From NCBI GenBank assembly GCA_021162325.1, contig JAGGYV010000142.1, positions 1 to 6,835 on the forward strand: a stretch of 6,835 nt of DNA, in the 5' to 3' direction. This stretch comes from Desulfobacteraceae bacterium. Lineage in GTDB: Bacteria > Desulfobacterota > Desulfobacteria > Desulfobacterales > Desulfosalsimonadaceae. Positions within the stretch are counted from its first letter, which is position 1. Each line of letters opens with the position of its first letter. The notes under the pieces were generated by a model that was given only the letters and a program-made list of their open reading frames with translations, was not told where the DNA came from and did no database searches. A program made the translations under genes and the position numbers. Shown piece after piece: positions 1-4,184 of this stretch.

Positions 1-119
1 AGGCAGATACAAGATATAGTATTTTAACTCATCTTAATTTTCTGATTCTCTCCAGATATCAGGCAAAAATTCAGTCCTTTTTTGGAATCGTTTTATGATT
101 TTTGATATATTTGAATGTT
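1..119. other. Left edge without identifiable gene
   Basis: AT-rich sequence. The only open frame entering from the left edge on + that is longer than a few codons runs from base 3 to a TGA at 96-98 (31 codons). Its translation is rich in Ile, Leu, Ser and Phe and resembles no family I know. Another + frame stops at 25-27. One of them could be the tail of the gene served by the terminators at 123-186, but nothing in the sequence decides this. No minus-strand frame of note was seen. Confidence 0.3.
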
Positions 120-122
120 TAT

Positions 123-148
123 ACCCGGCTCTATACCCGGGTCTTTTT
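123..148 (+). terminator. Weak rho-independent terminator, first of a tandem pair
   Basis: ACCCGG (123-128) pairs with CCGGGT (137-142) across an 8-base loop and is followed by C and five T (144-148). The stem is only 6 bp but GC-rich. The block TATACCCGG is directly repeated at 120-128 and 132-140, which gives the hairpin part of its symmetry. It probably acts together with the stronger hairpin 18 bp downstream to end transcription of a + strand gene left of the window. Confidence 0.45.
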
Positions 149-159
149 ATAGTTCTCAC

Positions 160-186
160 AGCCCCCTGCCGGAAGGGGGCTTTTTT
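160..186 (+). terminator. Rho-independent terminator
   Basis: A classic intrinsic terminator. An 8-bp GC-rich stem (160-167 with 174-181, including GCCCCCT/AGGGGGC) closes a 6-base loop and runs straight into six T (181-186). There is no matching T-run on the minus side, so it acts on + transcripts. It must serve a gene beginning left of the window, because no complete + gene precedes it here. Confidence 0.85.
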
Positions 187-218
187 CATTAAAACCCTTA
201 TCGTTTATGCTCTGTCTT

Positions 219-378
219 AGGGAACTTCCAAATATTAATATACCAAACTGGCTTGCCTTTTTGGCCGTCTTCTTCGTTGTGCCAACAGTTACATAACCAG
301 TTATGCGCCTGTTGACGTGCCTTGAATACGACTAAAAATTCTGCGCAATTTCGGTATATTAATATCTTCCACTTCCCT
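219..378. repeat. 160-bp foldback (imperfect palindrome) element
   Basis: Ends of 26 bp at 219-244 and 353-378 are inverted copies matching at 21 of 26 positions; the inner 13 bp (ATATTAATATACC) match perfectly. CAACAG/CTGTTG (283-288, 309-314) and CATAAC/GTTATG (292-297, 300-305) form the core. The ends and the core share the same centre at 298.5. The arms between pair partly (for example four T at 259-262 with A at 335-338, and GTC at 267-269 with GAC at 330-332 after a 2-base shift). CCCTTATCGTTTAT at 195-208 recurs with one change at 375-388, near and overlapping the edges. This fits a miniature inverted-repeat element or a long structured repeat. No coding frame of note lies inside, and no transposase is present. 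Confidence 0.65.
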
Positions 379-415
379 TATTGTTTATTACTGTGATATG
401 AATAACATTTAATTA

Positions 416-443
416 CATCACATGCTGAAGAAAGCATGTGATG
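416..443. promoter_or_regulatory. Perfect 11-bp hairpin upstream of membrane protein gene
   Basis: CATCACATGCT (416-426) and AGCATGTGATG (433-443) are perfect inverted copies separated by GAAGAA. No T-run follows, so it is not an intrinsic terminator. It ends 26 bp before the Shine-Dalgarno of the gene at 481. It could be a protein-binding operator or a leader hairpin; the sequence cannot distinguish these. Confidence 0.45.
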
Positions 444-480
444 AAGTGCCTTTGTGAAAATCATGAATCGGAGAAAAGAA

Positions 481-762
481 ATGAAATCTTCACAGCAACA
501 TTCTGATCGGGAACTGAAACGTATTCGTTTGTTCGGCGTTGTTTTTGTGATTATCGGGATTTGCTTTATCAGTCACGGCGGGTTGAATCTTTTCGAGATC
601 TACAACCGGGAAAGTCATATGTTCGCACTTGAAGAAGGGTTTACACCGGAAAAAGGCAGGATGTGGTCGGAATTTCTGGCAGGCCTGTCTGTTTGTTTAA
701 TCGGGACGCTGATGTGTATAAAAGCGGGGATCGACCTTAAAAAAAAAGAAAAATTAAAATAG
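481..762 (+). CDS. Small two-helix membrane protein, function unknown
   Basis: A 93-residue protein. A charged, Lys/Arg/Gln-rich N-terminus (1-16) is followed by a hydrophobic helix at about 17-39 (GVVFVIIGICFI core). A polar loop of about 22 residues with several acidic residues follows, then a second hydrophobic helix at about 62-83 and a Lys-rich tail. By the positive-inside rule both ends should be cytoplasmic and the short loop outside. I chose the ATG at 481 because GGAG (470-473) lies 7 bases upstream. The same frame stays open to a GTG at 454 and an ATG at 463, but neither has a ribosome site. I do not recognise a family. The gene converges on the STAS-like gene, with 30 bp between the two stops. 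Confidence 0.7.
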   Translation: MKSSQQHSDRELKRIRLFGVVFVIIGICFISHGGLNLFEIYNRESHMFALEEGFTPEKGRMWSEFLAGLSVCLIGTLMCIKAGIDLKKKEKLK

Positions 763-794
763 CCTGTGAATGGAATTTTTATAAACCGCTATTT
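757..794 (-). terminator. Possible terminator between convergent genes
   Basis: AAATAGC (757-763) and GCTATTT (788-794) are 7-bp inverted copies 24 bases apart that overlap the stop codons of both convergent genes. Reading on the minus strand, the hairpin is followed by a T-rich tract (complement of the A-run at 738-756), as expected for a terminator of the STAS-like gene. The stem is AT-rich with a large loop, so this is a weak call. Confidence 0.3.
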
Positions 795-1161
795 ATGTAT
801 TCTCATCCAGGATTTTTTCCGCCGCTTCCATGGTAGTTACGTTTTCAGCATGGTATCCCACATCCATGGATGCATTGTCGAACTGAAAGTGCCCCAGTAA
901 ACCCGTTTCACGTCGGACCCTGACCACTTTGGCAAGGCCGGCATGGATCATGGCTTCCTGGGTTTCCTTCACATAGTCTTCAAACATGTCATCCTGTACT
1001 TCATATTTTCTCAGGTCAGTAATGCAGGTAAATCCTTTTTTAAGCTTCTGGCATTCTGCTTTTACGGCCTGGGCAAGCGTCTGCATTTCTGCCTCATCTT
1101 CAAGATTACCGATCGTGATGGTGATTCTGTTTCTATCAATATCCGCTTTCACATCATACAT
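793..1161 (-). CDS. SpoIIAA/STAS-like domain protein
   Basis: A 122-residue soluble protein. It begins with a beta-strand-like segment (MYDVKADIDRNRITITIG). A helix with AEMQTLAQAVKAECQKL leads into GFTCITDLRKYEVQ (about 43-57), a helix, and then AKVVRVRRETGLLGHFQFD. It ends with a GYHAENVTTMEAAEKILDE tail. The order, with a central strand ending in Asp-Leu, then a helix, a VVRV strand and a C-terminal helix starting in an EAxxxL pattern, matches small uncharacterised proteins of the SpoIIAA/STAS fold. I base this on memory of the family pattern. The partner and function are unknown; STAS domains commonly mediate protein-protein signalling. AGGAG (1169-1173) lies 7 bases before the ATG. No transmembrane segment or signal peptide. 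It appears to be transcribed alone. Confidence 0.75.
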   Translation of the reverse strand: MYDVKADIDRNRITITIGNLEDEAEMQTLAQAVKAECQKLKKGFTCITDLRKYEVQDDMFEDYVKETQEAMIHAGLAKVVRVRRETGLLGHFQFDNASMDVGYHAENVTTMEAAEKILDENT

Positions 1162-1384
1162 GATGGGACTCCTGTAGCGTAATTGTGTGTCGATTAAATG
1201 GATTTGGAAAAATTATGTGTAAATGTCTGCTTTTTTGAATAATATATTGCAGAAACAGCCGTGTGTGTCAATACAGATGATGGCCTTGCAAAAACTTTTC
1301 ATGGGGGAGCCATTACCGTTGTATGGTAAGGCAATTTATCAATTATTTCAAACTATTATGATTGAAGCGGGCGGGGTTTAATAT
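1162..1384. other. Spacer with hairpin and an unconvincing small open frame
   Basis: This spacer lies between two minus-strand genes. A hairpin forms from 1309-1317 and 1325-1332 (8 bp with a bulged A at 1312, loop GTTGTAT). It has no T-run on either side. On + an open frame of 52 codons runs from an ATG at 1223 to a TAA at 1379-1381. It has no properly spaced Shine-Dalgarno (a GGA ends 14 bases upstream) and no family resemblance, so I do not call it a gene. The promoter of the STAS-like gene should lie here, but I found no convincing -35/-10 pair. Confidence 0.4.
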
Positions 1385-1555
1385 TTATTTTAGTATTTTT
1401 ATTTTCTCCATGATAATGTCGTATTCATCTTCAAGTGCCAGAAGTTCCATCATGATCACCGGTTTGGTGGAGTGGGCGGGTAGCCTGTTTTTGGTTTCCC
1501 TGATTTCTTTTTCCAGTTCCTGAAGCCTATTTTCAAGTTTTGTTAGTTTGTCCAA
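1385..1555 (-). CDS. Small coiled-coil protein (56 aa), ABC1 kinase operon
   Basis: A TTG-started frame of 56 residues behind an excellent ribosome site: GGAGGG (1564-1569) lies 8 bases upstream. Residues 1-25 (MDKLTKLENRLQELEKEI onward) show a clear Leu/Ile heptad pattern with Lys/Glu flanks, typical of a short coiled coil. A break at LPAHSTKP follows, then a second amphipathic helix (MMELLALEDEYDIIMEKIKIL). The ATG at 1569-1571 overlaps the Shine-Dalgarno and is out of frame, so TTG is the probable start. The gene starts 26 bp after the stop of the ABC1-family kinase on the same strand, so the two are probably co-transcribed. I do not know its function. A homo-oligomer or an adaptor for the kinase are possibilities, purely by context. 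Confidence 0.7.
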   Translation of the reverse strand: MDKLTKLENRLQELEKEIRETKNRLPAHSTKPVIMMELLALEDEYDIIMEKIKILK

Positions 1556-1581
1556 GGTTTTTTCCCTCCATATTTATAAAA

Positions 1582-2922
1582 TTATTCACCTGCTCCGTTT
1601 GCGCTATCGGGAAGTGCATGTGACATGTGTGCCAGAAGAATTGTCCGCCAGTCGGCCTGGGCGCTTAATCGGCAGAGGTTCCCAAAATGGCCGCCGAATG
1701 TCCGGTCAATGAAAATAATGTCTTTGGGAAACACCATGGACATGGATTCGCTGATGTGTTTGTTTCCGAGTTCATAAAGTCTTGTGTAGATTTTTTCATC
1801 ATCCCCGAACGTATAAGGCACATCCGGATCGAAAAGTTCCTGAAAGACATCTGCGAAATCAGCCGCCATTTGCCAGGGTACTGGATTGCCGTTGGCCTTA
1901 TGAACCCCAATGGATTTAAGGATTCCAGGGATTTCTGGATACGCATGGTTTAAAAATGCGCTGATGAGGCGGACATATCCTTGACAAAGTTTTTCGGGGA
2001 TTTCTTTCATGCACCCGAAATCATATACAATCAGGCGTCCGTCGGTTAAAAAAGCAAAATTGGCGATATTCGGATCCGCGTGCAGAAACCGGAAGTGAAA
2101 AAGCCCTTTTAAGATCAGGCTGACCATGGATTCGGCCCAGGTATTTTTTAAAGACTGGGGATAGCTGTTTTTATCGACCGTATCCGCTGACATGCCGAGA
2201 ACCAGTTCCATCCCCAGAATATGCCGGGTCGTCACTTCATCAATTACTTTGGGAACAATAATCCGGTCATCGTCTGCAAAAAGGTCTGCCATGCGTTTCA
2301 TGCTGGCAGCTTCTTTTACATAATCGAGTTCTTCCATCAGCCGGTCTTTCAGCTCCTGCCACACCGGCTCCATATCCATCCGGGAAAACATGGAAAACAA
2401 AAGTTTTAACAGGCCTTTGAGGTTTTTCAAGTCCGCCCGGATTACGTCATCGATACCGGGGTATTGGATTTTCAGCGCAATTTCTACGCCATTGGCCAGC
2501 ACGGCGCGATGGACCTGGCCGATAGAGGCTGCGGCCAGCGGATTTTCATCAATATGTCGGATGTAGGCAACGCGATGGCCCAGCTCATTTTTAACCATTT
2601 TTTGGATTTCATCAAAAGCGACGGCCGGGGCATTTTGCTGAAGGGTTTTTAATGCCTGTACCACTTCCTCGGGCAGCAATTTTTCGTGCAGACTGATCAT
2701 TTGGCCGATTTTCATGGGGACGCCTTTGAGACGGCCCAGGAGCTTTTTGACCCGCATGGCATTTTTCATTAAAATGATTGCCCGGTGTTCATCCCGGTTT
2801 TCCGTATCCCGGAAAATGTTGGCCACCGTGTTTCCGGCCATGGAAACCCCCACCCGGCCGGCAAGGCCGCCTAATCGGAACATGCGGGATGCAGCAGAAC
2901 GGTTTAATTCTTTTCCGGCCAT
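1582..2922 (-). CDS. ABC1/UbiB-family (ADCK-like) atypical kinase
   Basis: A 446-residue protein with the landmarks of the ABC1/ADCK/UbiB protein-kinase-like family. The family KxGQ motif is KIGQ at 71-74. The Ala-rich loop AAASIGQVHRA (130-140) replaces the usual Gly-rich loop. The nucleotide-binding Lys is K151 in IALKIQYPG. EELDYVKEA lies at 197-205, a catalytic loop HADPNIAN at 281-288, and the metal-binding DFG at 301-303. The usual catalytic motif is HADPHPGN, so this copy keeps the Asp (D283) and Asn (N288) but differs at the residues between. Members are ATP-binding proteins tied to isoprenoid-lipid (quinone) metabolism, often at membranes. This copy lacks the C-terminal transmembrane pair of UbiB and is probably soluble or peripheral, so I assign no gene symbol. 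AGGA (2931-2934) lies 8 bases before the ATG. The coiled-coil gene follows in the same unit. Confidence 0.9.
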   Translation of the reverse strand: MAGKELNRSAASRMFRLGGLAGRVGVSMAGNTVANIFRDTENRDEHRAIILMKNAMRVKKLLGRLKGVPMKIGQMISLHEKLLPEEVVQALKTLQQNAPAVAFDEIQKMVKNELGHRVAYIRHIDENPLAAASIGQVHRAVLANGVEIALKIQYPGIDDVIRADLKNLKGLLKLLFSMFSRMDMEPVWQELKDRLMEELDYVKEAASMKRMADLFADDDRIIVPKVIDEVTTRHILGMELVLGMSADTVDKNSYPQSLKNTWAESMVSLILKGLFHFRFLHADPNIANFAFLTDGRLIVYDFGCMKEIPEKLCQGYVRLISAFLNHAYPEIPGILKSIGVHKANGNPVPWQMAADFADVFQELFDPDVPYTFGDDEKIYTRLYELGNKHISESMSMVFPKDIIFIDRTFGGHFGNLCRLSAQADWRTILLAHMSHALPDSANGAGE

Positions 2923-2956
2923 AGATCAAGTCCTGTTATGGGGCTGATAAAAATTA

Positions 2957-2985
2957 ATTTTAGACATAATCACCTTATCAGTAAA
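2957..2985 (-). promoter_or_regulatory. Candidate sigma-70 promoter of the ABC1 kinase unit
   Basis: On the minus strand, TTTACT (2980-2985) and TAAAAT (2957-2962) are separated by exactly 17 bases. They match the -35 and -10 consensus at 4 and 5 of 6 positions. Transcription would begin near 2950, about 28 bases before the kinase ATG. CTGATAA (2944-2950) and TTATCAG (2975-2981) form a 7-bp inverted repeat that spans this promoter, so an operator or a leader hairpin is possible. Confidence 0.4.
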
Positions 2986-3006
2986 TAGAACAGCAGAAAA
3001 GACCGA

Positions 3007-3121
3007 ATCCGGGTTTCATATCCATACGGTGTCATTATTTTTACTTGTATTTTTGGTAATATTCTTATAATGTCAAATAGTTATCTTTAAATCGAGTAAT
3101 TCCAAAGTCCCTAACCCGGAT
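3007..3121. repeat. Perfect 9-bp inverted repeat bounding 115 bp
   Basis: ATCCGGGTT (3007-3015) and AACCCGGAT (3113-3121) are exact inverted copies. They are GC-rich islands in otherwise AT-rich sequence. The 97 bases between hold no coding frame of note. TTGACA occurs on the minus strand (3071-3076) and TATAAT on the plus strand (3066-3071), but neither has a good partner box. This could be the ends of a small degenerate mobile element or a long-range regulatory structure. I see no flanking target duplication. Confidence 0.4.
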
Positions 3122-3129
3122 AAATCGAA

Positions 3130-3281
3130 AAAGTTAAAAGTGAGCTAAAGTTTGAAGTGAGCTAAAGTTATGGTTAATGCCTTCGGCATTTTCAATTTTT
3201 ATGTTAAAAATGATCGCGCATTTCACGCAGTCCTCAACTTTAGACACTTTAGATCACTTTAGATCACTTTAGTCACTTCAC
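3130..3281. repeat. Opposing clusters of CTAAAGT repeats around a hairpin
   Basis: The left cluster has AAGTGAGCTAAAGTT at 3138-3152 and again at 3155-3169 (17-bp period), with a partial AAAGTT one period earlier at 3130-3135. The right cluster carries the complement in near-10-bp units: ACTTTAGAC (3237-3245), ACTTTAGATC (3246-3255 and 3256-3265), ACTTTAGTC (3266-3274) and ACTTCAC (3275-3281). The left units on + and right units on - share the core CTAAAGT, so the clusters face each other. Between them lies a 6-bp hairpin, AATGCC/GGCATT (3176-3190), and about 45 bp of unique sequence. No open frame runs through it. The arrangement resembles iteron-type binding sites or a mobile repeat; I cannot tell which. 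Confidence 0.65.
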
Positions 3282-3376
3282 ATTTTTTGAGTTTTTAAAA
3301 AGTTTGCCCAAAAAACATAAAAACAAAAGAGAAGAAACTAATGTATTACCTCTGATATAGAAGAATAAGCTGTGGT
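3282..3376. other. AT-rich spacer downstream of vapC
   Basis: Very A/T-rich. It contains a TTTTTAAAAA palindrome and A-runs but no GC-rich hairpin that would serve as a terminator for the vapBC transcript. No gene or other structured feature is supported here. Confidence 0.35.
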
Positions 3377-3796
3377 CTAACTGGGAGTAATCCTTGGTGT
3401 GTATAGGGTAATTGGAAGATGCTTTTGAAAATGTCTGAAGTCCTTATCCGTTGAGAAGATGGGGATATCTTTTTGGCTTGAAATGGAGCAAATAAGAAAA
3501 TCAGTATTTGAGCCCTGAATTCCTTTACTTCGGAGCGTATTAAAATATTCCGCAGCCAGTTCATAATCTTTTGTGGAAAGTGGTAAATCAGGGAAAGCGG
3601 ATAGTACCTTTTTAAGCTTTGAAAACTGTTGTTTGCTTTTAATACCGGAAAGGATTTCCTGCCGAACTGGACCAATCAATTGTACCCTGACTTCCTTGAT
3701 CAGCTCATGGAGTTCAATAATTTCGATACGGGTCGCAGAATGGTTTTTTCGGCGAAGTGCCAAAGACCAGATACATGTGTCTACTAAAACTTTCAT
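3377..3796 (-). CDS. vapC: VapC-type PIN-domain ribonuclease toxin
   Basis: A 139-residue PIN-domain protein, the usual length for VapC toxins. Four acidic residues expected to bind the catalytic Mg/Mn are present in order. D6 is in MKVLVDTCIW, E47 in VRQEILSG, D99 in GSNTDFLIC, and D117 in FSTDKDF. VapC toxins are metal-dependent endoribonucleases that cleave tRNA or rRNA and stop translation unless bound by VapB; the target of this copy cannot be read from sequence. The ATG overlaps the vapB stop as ATGA (3793-3796), implying translational coupling, as is typical for vapBC. The catalytic set is complete, so the toxin is probably active. Base composition is visibly more AT-rich than in the kinase and SNF2 genes on either side, which suggests acquisition. 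Confidence 0.9.
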   Translation of the reverse strand: MKVLVDTCIWSLALRRKNHSATRIEIIELHELIKEVRVQLIGPVRQEILSGIKSKQQFSKLKKVLSAFPDLPLSTKDYELAAEYFNTLRSKGIQGSNTDFLICSISSQKDIPIFSTDKDFRHFQKHLPITLYTPRITPS

Positions 3797-3993
3797 GTCA
3801 CTTTACGCTGCTCTTTGTAAGAATAATCAGACTCATAATCAATTTTGCCGAATAATTTTAAAATTTCTATCTGTTTACGTCGTTGTATGTATTCGGTGAG
3901 CGCTTCGTTCACAACAGCTTTTTTTGTACGGTGGTGCCCGACTAAAAGGGCTTCTTTGATTAATTCGTCATTAATTGCTAAATTTGTAGCCAT
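3793..3993 (-). CDS. vapB: VapB-type antitoxin
   Basis: A 66-residue protein. The N-terminus reads MATNLAINDELIKEALLVG, followed by a helix containing TKKAVVNEALTEYIQRRKQ (about 23-41). It has the ribbon-helix-helix layout of the VapB family (one strand, two helices) and should dimerise, bind DNA and repress its own operon. The C-terminal tail (about 42-66, with FGKIDYESDYSYK) is the kind of segment that wraps around the toxin active site. I chose the ATG at 3993 because AAAGGAGG (4000-4007) lies 6 bases upstream. The frame remains open to 4026, but the extra residues have no ribosome site and would overlap the promoter. It is first in the unit, with vapC overlapping its stop by 4 bp. Confidence 0.88.
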   Translation of the reverse strand: MATNLAINDELIKEALLVGHHRTKKAVVNEALTEYIQRRKQIEILKLFGKIDYESDYSYKEQRKVT

Positions 3994-4020
3994 AATTAAC
4001 CTCCTTTCATTCAACTTTTC

Positions 4021-4051
4021 ACACATTGTAATTTAATTTATCATGTGTAAA
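4021..4051 (-). promoter_or_regulatory. vapBC promoter and probable VapB operator
   Basis: On the minus strand, TACAAT (4025-4030) is a good -10 box, with TTTACA (4046-4051) as a -35 after a short 15-base spacer. ACACAT (4021-4026) and ATGTGT (4043-4048) form a 6-bp inverted repeat that overlaps both boxes. This is the arrangement expected for autorepression by a ribbon-helix-helix antitoxin. The promoter lies just upstream of the vapB Shine-Dalgarno. Confidence 0.45.
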
Positions 4052-4184
4052 AAAAAAGAGCAACCAGCATGATTATTCTTCTCCTCAACTCTTTTCCAAA
4101 AAACAGATAAAAATATTTTCAGAAAGGAGGAAGTTTGCTAAGCAGATGAGTTGAAGAAAATATAAATAAACAGAGGTGATCAAA
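4052..4184. other. Leader region of the SNF2 gene with an orphan Shine-Dalgarno
   Basis: The spacer between the divergent vapBC and SNF2 genes. A strong AGAAAGGAGG (4121-4130) has no real gene behind it: TTG at 4135 gives 4 codons before TGA, and ATG at 4146 gives 2. TCAACTC (4085-4091) and GAGTTGA (4148-4154) are inverted copies that could fold this leader and enclose the orphan site. TATAAA (4161-4166) resembles a -10 box but has no -35 at proper spacing. The true ribosome site of the SNF2 gene is AGAGGTGATC at 4172-4181. Confidence 0.4.

Noticed and set aside
454..480. Earlier GTG (454) and ATG (463) starts for the small membrane protein
   Set aside because: Neither has a Shine-Dalgarno, while the ATG at 481 has GGAG at 7 bases.
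943..1182. Plus-strand open frames opposite the STAS-like gene
   Set aside because: The minus-strand frame has a ribosome site and a family-like pattern; the plus-strand frames have neither.
1309..1332. Terminator after the coiled-coil gene
   Set aside because: The hairpin is reasonable, but neither strand has a T-run after it.
1223..1381. 52-codon open frame on + in the spacer between the STAS-like and coiled-coil genes
   Set aside because: No well-spaced ribosome site, no recognisable similarity, and a length expected by chance in this composition. It is described in the spacer entry only.
3045..3071. Plus-strand promoter with TATAAT at 3066-3071
   Set aside because: The -10 is perfect, but TTGTAT gives a 15-base spacer and no + strand gene follows for over 1 kb.
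3237..3281. CRISPR array
   Set aside because: Units are about 10 bp, directly adjoining and without spacers; no cas genes are present.
3994..4026. Longer vapB start at 4026
   Set aside because: It would place the start inside the promoter and operator and read through a strong Shine-Dalgarno that fits the ATG at 3993.
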